64,000 nucleotides of DNA from Burhinus oedicnemus (taxonomy: Eukaryota > Chordata > Aves > Charadriiformes > Burhinidae): positions 1,555,183 through 1,619,182 of the forward strand of contig VFFE01009165.1 in assembly GCA_008921705.1 (NCBI GenBank), given 5' to 3'. A program made the translations under genes and the position numbers. The notes under the pieces were generated by a model. That model saw only the letters and a list, made by a program, of their open reading frames with translations, was not told where the DNA came from and searched no databases. Position 1 is the first letter of the stretch, and each line of letters begins with the position of its first letter. Shown here in pieces: positions 48,738-59,611 of this stretch.

Positions 48738-51001
48738 GTAAGAGGTGAAATAGTAAGATACTTGACACATACAGGAAAAGATAACTAAGCTGAAGTTTAC
48801 TCTTGGTTCTGTATGTTTTGGTGGCATTTTTATGGTGTTCCTCTGCTTTTTTGAACACCTTTCGAACATCACATCATATTAATTCAGGTATTTCAAGGAA
48901 TGTTCCAAGAATCAGTGCTAGACTGCTATTTATTTAGGGTACAAGTAAGATAAAGAATGGAAAAGGAGGAACAAGCAGAGTTTTTGGCATATGGTTAGCT
49001 TTTAAGTAGTACCCTCTGTAAATCAAAGGTTTGACTGGTAATACCAAAATGATTTTCATGATAGCTGTAATCTCCATCTCAGTTCTGAACTTCTTCCCAA
49101 TGCAATGAAACGTGGCTGCCCCAAACCCGTCTTGTTCAGTCACAGGTAAATGTATTATAATTCTTCATATTTGGTACACTGACTTTAAGTCAGGTTAAAT
49201 GTCAGTCATGTTGGTTTTGTCCAGAATCAACTGCCAGTAGTTGTCAAAATAGTTCTTGATTCAAAATCCGTTATAATTCAATAACTAGTTTCTCTGAGGA
49301 AAGTTAATGACTTGACCATACGTAAAATTATTAAATTAATTTTTTAGTGGAGGACTGTATTTTAGGTATGATTATATTAATTGAATATTGATTTTTATTT
49401 TAATTCATGCATCTTTCAAATATTTTTGTAATATGTATTCTTTTACCAGTTTTGTAGCTCATTAAAATTAATTTAAAAGGTTAATTGAAAGCATAAAACA
49501 AATTAATATAAGAAATACTCATAACAAATCTGAATAATACCATACCAAAATGATTAAATACCTTTTGATTAACAAAAGAATAAACTTTTCACTATAAATG
49601 AGCTAAATCCTGACAGATGTGCATTTATAGGGCTTCTTTCATTGAGGTTTTTATTCTCAGAACTTTGTTATCCCACGTTGGGATATAATAGCAAAATCAA
49701 GACTTTTCTGAATCTTACGGATTCTAGTAAGACTTTTCTTTACAGAAGTAAGCATGATTTCAGAAATACTCAGGTATAGTACAGATATATAATACTGTGT
49801 GAAGTTATAATAACAGAAGCAACACTAAAAAAGAAACAGGTAGGTATAGAGACACAGTGAAAAAAACAATTCCTTTTTTGAGATCTGGAAGTCTTAGTAT
49901 GTGGAAGTGCTATCTTGAGGTTTTACAACATGTAACTTTGAAAGAGAGAGAATTGTACAAGTTGTTAGACTCCTCCCCTATGATCTTTAAGGAAACCAGA
50001 ATGTCATATAAGCATTGCTTTGTACATTAATAGTATTGATGACACTGATGACATACTTTCTTCTATGTAGCAGGCCCAGCCACATAAGACCTGGTTATCC
50101 TATGCTCAAGAGAAATACTTTAATGTAGACCCACTTTTCTCACTTGACATTGCTTCGCTCTTCTTACCTTTTCTGTGCTACTTGTTGCTTTGATTTCCGT
50201 TAGTCTAAATTTTGTAAATAAATAGGGTACTTGGGTGCATCGGTCCAAGTTTTGTTTCATTGGAATCAGTCTATACTATACTATGCATATTGATTATAAA
50301 CTGCTTATGATTTGTATTACAAATACGGCTATGCATATGTATGCATAAATCCTTTGAGGAATAGTATGTACTGGAATAAATGTTGTGTGAAGTACCAGTT
50401 GTTAAGAAAAATTAAGAAAAAGGGAATAAATGCTTTCATATTACTTTCTTTAAGTGAGTTCAGGGTATTGCCAAACACATATGTTATATCAAGACTTCCA
50501 CTGGCAAGAAATACTAGTATATAAATGTTATGTATAGGTTAATATAAATAGTCTGAACTGTGGAGATTGTGGGTAGCAAGTTTAGTCTGAAAATGTCTTG
50601 CTATACTGTGTTGCTCTTAGGGTTGAAGATTTGTTATCTGTGTATAAGCCATGTGTTTGCTTAAGCTTTAACATTCAAGTAAATAAAATTATACATTTCC
50701 AGTAGAGTAGTAGTAGTCAGCATTTTTTTTTCTTTTTTGGCCATATTTGCTTCAATATGAAGACAGCTAAGAGCCTAGGGAAAACAGTTTCAATTAAATT
50801 GGCATGGTTATGATTTCTCTAACTGTCTAAAGTACATAGTTACAATCTTTTATCAGATAAGAAAAATTGCAGTAGTTTATTACAGAGAGTTCTCAACTCT
50901 TGAAGTGAAATGCAAATGTAACACAGTTTTTTCTTTGGAATGTAAAAATTAAAAGAATCAGTAAAAGGATATGATATTATTGAAAATACTTTTTTTTCCA
51001 G
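48738..51001 (+). other. PALLD: PALLD intron (2,264 bp, phase 1)
   Basis: Bounded by GTAAGA and a T-rich tract ending CCAG. The interior is AT-rich. 49330-49520 is dense in TAAT/ATTA cores, and a POU-like palindromic pair of ATGCAT half-sites lies at 50331-50346. No transposon or further exon recognised. Confidence 0.85.
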
Positions 51002-51068
51002 GTGCCAGTTCCACAGATTCAGAGAGTGAAAGTTTAATTTTCAAATCAAAATCTGGAGCTATGCCACA
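51002..51068 (+). CDS. PALLD: Palladin exon: acidic/serine-rich linker after Ig1
   Basis: A 67-bp exon that completes the Gly codon from the previous exon and encodes (G)ASSTDSESESLIFKSKSGAMP plus the first two bases of a Gln codon. It forms the start of the flexible linker between Ig1 and Ig2. The SSTDSESES cluster is acidic and serine-rich, the type of sequence often phosphorylated by acidophilic kinases (inference). Acceptor CCAG|GTGCC; donor CACA|GTAAGT. The Met codon at 51061-51063 has a G at -3. It is the first in-frame ATG in the visible exons, so it is a candidate start for an isoform lacking Ig1. Confidence 0.93.
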
Positions 51069-51635
51069 GTAAGTGTGCAAAGTAGGACCAATGCTGTGCT
51101 AATGTTCTTAATAAGGGACACTGGAAAATCTTTGGTATTTTCAGATCTGAATAAGCATCTGGAGTATGTTTGTGTATGTCTTGTCTTTTCTCCTTCTCTC
51201 ATGTGATATAAATGTCCAATATTGTAACTGTAGATTGTATTAATGTGCTTGTTCTGTCAGAGAAGTCTGTCCCTACCCTCTCAATTCTTTTGTTGATACC
51301 AACTTTTCATATTCAGTAACTTTAAGTTACCCAGTTCTTCATTTGTAACCACCCAGGCGTGTGCCTCCTAAAAAAGAACATGCAGAGGCCTACAATTAAA
51401 GAAACAAAATACATTTTAGTTTTTATCTTAAATCAGTACTTTTATGGAGTGTGAAAGTGTAAATTAGTCAAAGACTGTGTCTACTCAAGCTTCCTTCAAT
51501 GTTGAGCTTTTCAGCTCATAATGACACATTTAAAGATCTAGAAAATACAAGGGGTCTTATTGGTTACAAACGAACATATTTTGATTGCAGATCTTATAAA
51601 GTGCTTGCTGGTTTGGTTTTGGTTTTTTTTTTCAG
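51069..51635 (+). other. PALLD: PALLD intron (567 bp, phase 2)
   Basis: Starts GTAAGT and ends with an excellent polypyrimidine tract (GGTTTTTTTTTTCAG). Nothing else recognised. Confidence 0.9.
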
Positions 51636-51741
51636 GGCCCAAAAGAAAACCACCTCTGTTTCCTTAACAATAGGATCTTCTACACCAAGGTCTGGAGTCA
51701 CCACAGCTGTAATTCAACCTATCTCTGTACCCAGTCAGCAG
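51636..51741 (+). CDS. PALLD: Palladin exon: Ig1-Ig2 linker, middle part
   Basis: A 106-bp exon. Its first base completes the Gln codon, and 35 codons follow, opening AQKKTTSVSLTIGSSTPRSG and closing QPISVPSQQ. It closely matches the corresponding palladin linker. The stretch is rich in Ser, Thr and Val with no fold predicted by eye, so it is probably disordered. Acceptor TTCAG|GGCC; donor CAG|GTATTT, a weaker donor than its neighbours (T at +4 and +5). It ends in phase 0. Confidence 0.94.
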
Positions 51742-52698
51742 GTATTTTTAGATACCAATGTTTAAATTAGGAAAAGTATTTTAAATTCAAGTTCAAGATT
51801 TGTCAGTCCTGAAAAACTCCATCATATTGAGGAATTATATTATTGAACTATAAATTTATGTTATTATATTAAGAATGATGATTTTTAAAAATTAAGTGTA
51901 TATCTAGTGAATGGGGCATAAAAGTAAATGTAAATATGGATTCTTACACAGTGTGTATCAATGTGGCATGTGAGCAGCTGACAGATCTGGTGATGATGAA
52001 AATCAGAGAGTGTATCACTTAATCGTGACTTGGTCCAGTTCCAAAAGAATGTAATACAAATGAATGCCTACAATATTTTTAGCAAAAGTTCTAAATTTTG
52101 TTATTAAATTAAATACTGCTGTAATTTCTCTGAGCCTTTTAGAGAAAATTAAGTTTTACTGTCTAGAAGTTAAATGTAGAAAATCAATGTTCGTTAGTTT
52201 ATACTAAGTTTTAATGCCACTGTGGATGACTTAAAGTTTGCATATAAAGCATAAAATACAAATAAAATAAAATTCTCTGTTAGACAGTACATGGTAAATT
52301 TTTTTCCCTTCTTTCGGCTAATGTTGATAAGCTTTTAGGTACCTGGTTTATTTATTACTACATCAGTCAAGGAATGTAATAACAGGAGAGGCAAAAATGC
52401 TTCAGTGCAAAGGACTTACTTGAATGATATTAACAGGAATCAAACTCTCAAAAGCCTTCAAGGCAAAGCAAGTTGGATACAAAATACTCATGGGAAGTAT
52501 AGAAGCCTTTAAACCTTGCATTTTGATTTCAGAAATATAACAGACGTGAAATAGTGATGTCACTCAAGAAGCATGCTAGAACAAGAACACCATAAGACTG
52601 TGCATTTAAGAGTTTGCGTTGTTGTATAGATAAATGCAGGCCATATTATTGAAACCAATATTCTTTCCATTTTATAGCATTGTTACATTGCTTTGCAG
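51742..52698 (+). other. PALLD: PALLD intron (957 bp, phase 0)
   Basis: AT-rich, with a GTATTT donor and a TTGCTTTGCAG acceptor. No repeat or further exon recognised. Confidence 0.9.
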
Positions 52699-52773
52699 GT
52701 TCAAAGTCCTACTTCATACCTGCACCGTGTAGATGGACCTAAGCCTATCTATTCTGCACCCATTTTTACAAAG
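52699..52773 (+). CDS. PALLD: Palladin exon: end of linker into Ig domain 2
   Basis: A 75-bp exon of exactly 25 codons, phase 0 at both ends: VQSPTSYLHRVDG, then IYSAPIFTK. The P-x-F-T-K motif is the usual A-strand lead-in of palladin-family I-set domains and marks the start of Ig2. Because both boundaries are phase 0, skipping this exon would keep the frame but remove the A strand. Acceptor TTTGCAG|GTT; donor AAG|GTATGT. The middle of the exon differs most from the mammalian sequence as I recall it. Confidence 0.94.
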
Positions 52774-54880
52774 GTATGTTTTATCCATTGTGATTTTTAT
52801 ATCATACTCCTATAGTTGAGCGGAAATATCAAAATGATATATCCTAATGCAGGAATGTTTGATCGTGTTAAAACTTTTGCAGTTGAAATTATTAATTTTT
52901 CAGTATTCATTACTTCCTAAGAAAATACTTTTCCACTGCAACAATGAAGTTCTTATGCTTTCTACCCTATTAAAATCACTAGTAGAATTACATGAATATT
53001 CTCTATGTGTTCATCTTATGCCCATGACTGTCCTCCATTGAGAAATCTTTGTAAAATAAAACAAGGTAGACACCAGTTACGCATCGCAGTCATGATAAAG
53101 CCTCATTCACAATAATTTGCCTGCTGAGAAGAACAAATAACACAGGCTTTTTTTACTTCTTTTTAGAAAAAAATCCATGCAGGTATGTTAGTTAAAAAAG
53201 CAGTTCAGATATTCTTCATTGGGATGCCGTGTAAAATGTAAGGCATGGACTTGCTAGAAGGGAACCTTTTATTCACTAATTCTTAAGTAATTATTTAAGT
53301 CAATATTTATCTTCCCATTCATCCCAAATGAAACTTTAGAACTAGGACTTAGATAACAGCAAAAAGAAGGGCAACATATTTCCCTAATCTCTAAAATACA
53401 ACTTTAATTAAAAATATGATTTTCATTTTGCCTTCAAACCGTCATTTCCATAACAGTAACTATTATATAGTCACCATTTGTTGAAGTCAAAGTGAAGAAA
53501 AGAAGGTATTTCTGGTTATTAATTCAGAAAAACAATTGACTAAAAGCTAATATGGAACAGCAAGTAGTTTTGCCTAGAGACAAGAGCAAGCCCTGTTTTC
53601 CACAACTGTCTGTCCTGGCTCTATCATATCCCTTTCTCATGTCAGGAAAGGTCTGAATCTATCCCTCATAATTCTGCACTGATACTGCAGGTATCACAGG
53701 AGAGTGATTAGTGAAGGTGCAAGGGGCTAGAGAATGTGGTTACTGCAAGGTAGGGGGGCAGACAGCTTCCTAGTAGGAGTGGGAAATAGGAGAAATCAAG
53801 CCCTCATTCAGAAACTGTCAAAGCAATCAAAACTCCATTGTTCCTTCCCAATTCTCATATCTCTTGTCCCTGAAATCCAATATTAACTGGCTTAAGCCAG
53901 TTGGGACATACCAAACCAGTACAACTTTAATTACAGAAGAAATGAACCAGATAAGAACAACAAACAATATACTTATCCAGTAAATATCTTTCTATACAAA
54001 CTTCAGGGAACAACCCAAAGATTTTTAGGTTTCCATGTAACAAAATTCTTATGTATTTGATTAACTAGAGATCTATGAATAGTAACTAGGGATAACTCTG
54101 ATCTTAGACCTAACTTCAAGTGCTTTGCTGCATCAAGGCCCAAAACTTTATTAATAAACTGGAAAGGGAGTGAGACAGACAGTACAGTTAAAAAGGCTCT
54201 TTAATTTATAATCTTAAAATGAATAACAAAGGCAAAAATAGTGGCTGTCTCCTGTCAATTCTGTTACTTAAAGTACTGTGCTTCTCCTTTCTCACTGTAG
54301 TTCTTCATGAAAGGTTTAGATTCTTCCTGATTTTTTTCAGATGTATACAAGAATTTATTACAGCCATAATAGTGTCTCGTAAGCTATCCATATGCAAGCT
54401 AATATATCCTAATCATATTTGTGTCATCCAGTTTTGCCTGGTTGATTATAAATGGCTCAGAGTAAAAGCAACTCCACATTCTAGAGGCTGACTTGAAAGC
54501 AGCACAGCTACTCTCTCAGGACCAAGTCAATCAATGGTGTAGCTAGTTGCAGAATTTTCATTTCACTTTGTGGAAGAAGGATGAAAAATGAAATGTCAGA
54601 TTGTAAATATCTGCTTGTGATGGTCTGAGGAATGAAATACTTCTACACCTTTTCCATCTTTAGTCATATTAAGAATGTATTTGCAAATAACATAGTCATT
54701 TTTAACTATATATCTAATATATTAAATTTAATCAGAGTGAAAATACAGCTCACAGAAAATGCCTATTGCAAAAATGTAATGACACGATAAAATGAAGTTG
54801 AAATACAAAGGGAAGAAAAGACTATTTTTAAGGATGTAAAATGCTCCCAGTTCATTTGAATTGAGATTGTTATATTTCAG
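52774..54880 (+). other. PALLD: PALLD intron (2,107 bp, phase 0)
   Basis: GTATGT donor and TATATTTCAG acceptor. No transposon recognised. A 64-aa open frame just inside the intron (52847-53041) has no domain and is read as chance. Confidence 0.9.
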
Positions 54881-55022
54881 GAGCTACAAAACTCCACAGC
54901 ATCTGAGGGACAAGTCGTGGTATTGGAATGCAGGGTCAGAGGACCCCCTCCTATTCATGTTAAGTGGTTTCGACAGGGCGTTGAAATTCAAGATTCTCCA
55001 GACTTCAGAATTCTCCAAAAAA
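54881..55022 (+). CDS. PALLD: Palladin exon: first half of Ig domain 2
   Basis: A 142-bp exon, 47 codons plus one base. It opens ELQNSTASEGQVVVLECRVR, whose Cys is the B-strand half of the Ig disulphide pair, and continues with PPPIHVKWFRQG, whose Trp is the C-strand core residue. It ends DSPDFRILQK. These are the hallmarks of an I-set fold and match palladin Ig2. The F-strand Cys lies in an exon beyond this window. Acceptor TTTCAG|GAG; donor AAAA|GTAAGG. It ends in phase 1 and joins the micro-exon at 55348. Confidence 0.95.
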
Positions 55023-55347
55023 GTAAGGCAATAATCTGAAGTGGCTACTTTTGATATGGGGTAGGGAAAGATCGTGAAATTAGTCTGTCAGGACTCAGTT
55101 TTGGATAGAGTTCTCTCTTCCTCACATTTCAGAGATTATAATGGCTAGAAGTAATAATCGAACAACTGCTATGACAATTTAAGTCTTCCTTGTTTTGTAA
55201 TGTGTCTGCACAGATTCTGTACTTGTCTACAGTATTCCAGTATAATATGTTCATTCAGTATGCCGTTGTTTATTAATGTAACCTCTAATACCATTTTTCT
55301 AATACCATTTTTCTTGTTTGTTTCCCTCTTTATGATGTCATATGCAG
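55023..55347 (+). other. PALLD: PALLD intron (325 bp, phase 1), shortest intron seen
   Basis: GTAAGG donor and CATATGCAG acceptor. The last 65 bp contain a perfect 14-bp tandem duplication (55284-55311) that doubles a CTAAT branch-point-like motif, and an interrupted pyrimidine tract (TTTCCCTCTTT). These may influence recognition of the 24-nt exon that follows. Confidence 0.88.
55284..55311 (+). repeat. 14-bp tandem duplication in a PALLD 3' splice region
   Basis: TCTAATACCATTTT is repeated perfectly head to tail (55284-55297, 55298-55311). Each copy has CTAAT, fitting the loose vertebrate branch-point consensus yTnAy. The candidate branch adenines lie about 60 and 46 nt upstream of the exon at 55348. 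Confidence 0.85.
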
Positions 55348-55371
55348 AGCCACGATCTGCAACTGAACCTG
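55348..55371 (+). CDS. PALLD: Palladin 24-nt micro-exon within Ig domain 2
   Basis: Only 24 bases: AG completes the Lys codon from the previous exon, then PRSATEP and the first base of the next codon. The residues (Q)KKPRSATEP match palladin directly after DFRILQK, so the exon is supported by protein colinearity and not only by splice sites (ATGCAG|AGCC and CCTG|GTAAGA). It enters and leaves in phase 1, so skipping would delete eight residues without a frameshift. The continuation (E-E-I-C-T-L-V-I-A-E type sequence in mammals) was not found before 64000. Confidence 0.88.
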
Positions 55372-56508
55372 GTAAGAATCATATGAAAAAATAATCTCTT
55401 GATTCACTAGTTCTTTGAGTTTGTACTGAAGCCATAAATAGAAAAGTGTTTCTGCTGAGCATTGGTAATATGAAACCCTCTTAAAGACAATGTTTCTTTA
55501 TCACACCTTCCATACTCTACACTGTCCTTTACATCTGTTCCTTTATTAGTTAAACAGTAAATTCCATGTAGACCAGCAAGGAGAGTCTCACAGCTTAAAC
55601 TCTGAAGCAAACTTCATTCTCAGAAAATGAGCAATTTGCATGCTACTGAGGAGAAAGAACAAATCCCACAAAAGTCTGTTACCCAACTGTACTCATAAGA
55701 GTTTGATAACATCCAACCACTGAATGCTAGTTTTTCCAATCTAGCTTGGCAGATGTGAAGTATCTTAAATGTAAGTTAAAGATGATCCTCAAAAACAGGG
55801 CCACATTGAAATTTTCTAGCCTATTCGCAAGATAAAAGTCCTAGATTTCAGCAAGCGAAATGTTCTTCCAGCTACAGGTTTTCTCTGGCTGCTTCATTTT
55901 CCCATTATACATCATTATATGCTGTGGTAATTTCTTGAATAGTAAGTGGATGCTAAAAGACTGAGAGTGTTTATTCTTTTTTTTAATCTTTCTAAGTCAA
56001 AAAACACGTAGAAGAGAAGACCGTGATATGGTCTGAGCCTTTCTTTAAGAGAGTAGCTGGTTTTGCTTGAATATGCTTGAATTTGGAGAGAGTTTTAATT
56101 ATGGAATAGAAAGATAAAACAGAAAAGTTTTCTACCTAAGACATGGGTATTCCCAAAGAGTGTCTCTGAATTGAAGGACCTGAGCAATGGGGGGATGTTT
56201 TAAACTTTGAGGCATTGCACTGGCAGTCTTTGACTGCAGGGAGAACAGACTTAGCAGCTGAGTGATGTTTATAAAGTAGCAGTGTGGCTATGAGGATATG
56301 GACTAGGAAAAACAGTGAAGGGTTAATCCTAGGGAAATGCAGCTTTCTCTTAGCTTTCATGTAGAGGAGAAGAGGTGAAGACGGAAAAAGATTCTACTTT
56401 CCTTTGTCAGTTACTAATTTTCTTACTGCTTCACAAAATTGTTACATACCTATTTTACTTCATGACCATCATACATATACATATATACCCACCCACATGT
56501 GTGCACGT

Positions 56509-56523
56509 GCACACACACACACA
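56509..56523. repeat. (CA)n microsatellite
   Basis: A 15-base CA/AC run, preceded by a degenerate ATACATATAC/GTGCACGTGC alternating purine-pyrimidine stretch. Confidence 0.85.
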
Positions 56524-58860
56524 TGCTTTATCCTGACAGTTAATATTAGTAATTGTGGTGTGCAGCAGCATCACCTCTAGTAACAGCTGATGCCCAGAAT
56601 ACGTGTGACTGAATTATCTGATTTATGGAGGCTTGAAATGTGAGCCATGTGAAGGAAAGAAAAGTGCTAGAAAACCAAATTAACCTCTAATGAGGAATTA
56701 AAACACATCTGAGTTCTACCAATGGGGTATTGGTAGTTTATAATTGTAACCCAAACTTTAAGGTTTAAAAATTGTAAGTTACAGTACAAAACAGCTTGAG
56801 GAGACTTTCAATATCATATCAAGCCTTTGGATATGAAAAGAAGTAAAGGAGAATAGAATTGTGGGGAAATATGTTCAATTCTGTATCTTTCTTGGAACAT
56901 TCTCCTGTAATGTATATTACAAAATAAGTCTCCCAACTTAGCTGTTTCCTTGGTATCTTAAAAAAAAAAAAAAAATCAGATCAATGGGTTGACTTTTTTC
57001 CCCTTCCCAGAGAAACATACTTCCTGTCCAAGTAGTAACATCTTTTCTAGATTTAATCTACCAACACTATGAGAATAGTACCTAGTATATCTAGCTCACT
57101 GTTACTAGGAGCTTCTTTTCTACAGAATCACTTGAACTGCATTCACTCTCTCCTTTAACATGATAGAAAGTATCTGAAAGGACTGAAACTTTACGCAAAA
57201 GTTTCTATGAAGTCTAAATTTACTAGCATATCTAAGGGTTTTTCTTTTTAATATCTAATTTGAAACTGTCTGCCAAAACTCACAATCTTTAATAACGTTT
57301 GCTTATTTTTGGTAATCTTTTTTTACCCCTTCACCCTTTGTAGACAACACAATATATATAAAGCTAGATGAACAAAATATTTTAGAGTAGGAATGCAGTG
57401 TTATCTAGTAGAAAGGAGAAGCACTTGTTTGCTTGAGACAAAAGGTTCAAATTCAGTTGTGTGAATAGTTGAGTACAAAGGAAATCGTATATTATGCCTC
57501 TTGCTAGAAGATTTATTTTCATGGACAACTAAGTATTTTTCACTATTGTTAGCTGCAAGGTTCGTACAGCCTATTGGACAGATATTGCTGTGGAATAAGT
57601 AAGAATATTCACAATAGTTCACAAAGCTAACAATTTCCTTTCACAACTACTACCTGAAATGGGAAATAGAAGGTGGGATTCTGAGTCCAAAAAGATCATC
57701 ACTTTACCAACCCTCTCACATACCTGCACCATCATGTTTATGGTGCAGAATGCTCTTCTTCCCATGTCTGGTTAGCTTGCAGACCCTGAAAGAAGATACC
57801 TGAAGCCTTCTAAAGAGTACTAGGAAATGGATCCTTACATGAAAGGTGCATTTCTTGAGTTTTAAGAGGTACAGAAAAGTTATTTAACATCAAGGTGTCT
57901 CATACCACTCCTAAGGCGGGTGGCAAGGCAAGAGTAGGAAGGCATCTCAAAATACTATTTTGGTATCTGTATTGTTGCAGTTCAATAGACCTAACAGTAG
58001 CGAATGCCTGACAGCAGTCTGTCTTTTTTTTTTTTTCATGCTTGTAATTTCATTGTAATATATATTTGTGAGGACCTTACTGCTACCCAAAACCTATGAA
58101 AGAGATTGTTTGGTATTTTTTTTGCCTTGGATTCATTGAGCTAAGTACTATCCCTGTAAGATTTGTGCATGTATCAGTTCCTACTAAGCCCTATTAAATA
58201 ATGTGCAGTGTCTTACCCTCCACTAAAATTAATGACAGTACACTTACTGGCTTATTTGTGTAGGAATTGACTCTGTGCATGCAAAGGGAATGTAAATAAA
58301 GTTTGGGCAAAATGTAAATATTTCCTTTTGGCATAAATGATGAGCAGTGTTTTGTGTATTAGTAGTAATACCGGTAATAAGTAACATGGGTTTTCAGGAT
58401 GTCATGAAGGATCTTAAAATTTCTATAACAGGAAGCTGGGTGGGTACCAGAAACATAATAGATACAGCATTGGTTTGTGATGCAATTCATACTCTAAGAA
58501 GCCAGACAAAACAATACCTGCAGAGGAAATTGTTCCTAAGCAAACATAAAGCTGCTATTCAGTGCAGATGGTGAATATGTGTGCAAGATTGATAGGGAAA
58601 CCAACATAGAATCATAGATTCATAGAATCATTTAGGTTGGAAAATACCTTTAAGATCATCAAGTCCAACTGTTAACCTCACATTGCCAAGTCCACCACCA
58701 AACTGTGTCCCTCAGCACCACATCTACCTGTCTTTTAAATACCTCCAGGGATGGTGACTCAACCACTTCCCTGGGGCAGCCTGTTCCAATGCTTGACAAC
58801 CATTTGGTGAAGAAATTTTTCCTAATATCCAATCTAAACCTCCCCTGGTGCAACTTGAGG

Positions 58861-58914
58861 CCATTTCCTCTCATCCTGTCACTTGTTAACCGTTTCCTCT
58901 CGTCCTATCACTTT
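58861..58914 (-). repeat. Internal tandem duplication inside the CR1
   Basis: CCATTTCCTCTCATCCTGTC (58861 onward) recurs 30 bases later as CGTTTCCTCTCGTCCTATCA (58891 onward). The two 24-bp copies differ at a few positions. Bird CR1 sequences normally carry this segment once. Confidence 0.75.
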
Positions 58915-58958
58915 TTACTTGGGAGAAGAGACCGACCCCCACCTCGCTGCAACCTCCT

Positions 58959-59611
58959 TTACAGGTAGTTGTAGAGAGCGATAAGGTCTCCCCTGAGCCT
59001 CCTTTTCTCCAGGCTAAACAACCCCAGTTCCCTCAGCCGCTCCTCATAGGATTTGTGCTCTACACCCTTCACCAGCTTTGTTGCCCTTCTTTGGATGTGC
59101 TCCAGCACCTCAATGTCTTTCTTGTAGTGAGGGGCCCGAAATTGAACACAATATTTGAAGTTCAGCCTCACCACTGCTGAGTACAGGGTGACAATCACTT
59201 CCCTAGTCCTGCTGGCCACACAATTTCTGATACAAGGCAGGATACTACTGGCCTGCTTGGCCACCCAGGCACACTGCTGGCTCATATTCAGCCAGCTGTC
59301 AACCAATACACCCAGATCCTTTTCCACCAGGCAGCTTCCCAGCTACTCTTCCCCAAGCCTGTAGCATTGCCTGGGGTTGTTGTGACCCAAATGCAGGACC
59401 TGGCACTTGGCCTTGTTGAACCTCATACCACTGGCCTCAGCCCATTGATCCAGCCTGTTGAGAGCCCTCTGTAGAGCCTTCCTACCCCCAAGCAGATCAA
59501 CAGTCCCACCCAACTTGGTGTCATCTGCAAACTGACTGAGAGTGCACTTGATCCCCTCATCCAGATCATTGATAAAGATATTAAACAGAACAGGCCCCAA
59601 TACTGAGCCCT
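58959..59611 (-). pseudogene. CR1 ORF2 fragment: C-terminal reverse transcriptase
   Basis: Minus-strand translation starts in the RT palm with [15 protein letters not shown] and contains the catalytic box FADDTKLGG (the xDD motif of LINE reverse transcriptases). It runs through [19 protein letters not shown] and the thumb-like [20 protein letters not shown]. The frame is interrupted by an in-frame TAG at 59343-59345, where a Trp codon is usual after GEE. It ends at a TAA at 58959-58961 that appears to result from a one-base insertion. The remaining C-terminal residues continue in another frame (58659-58874). The endonuclease and N-terminal RT are missing. Confidence 0.92.
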
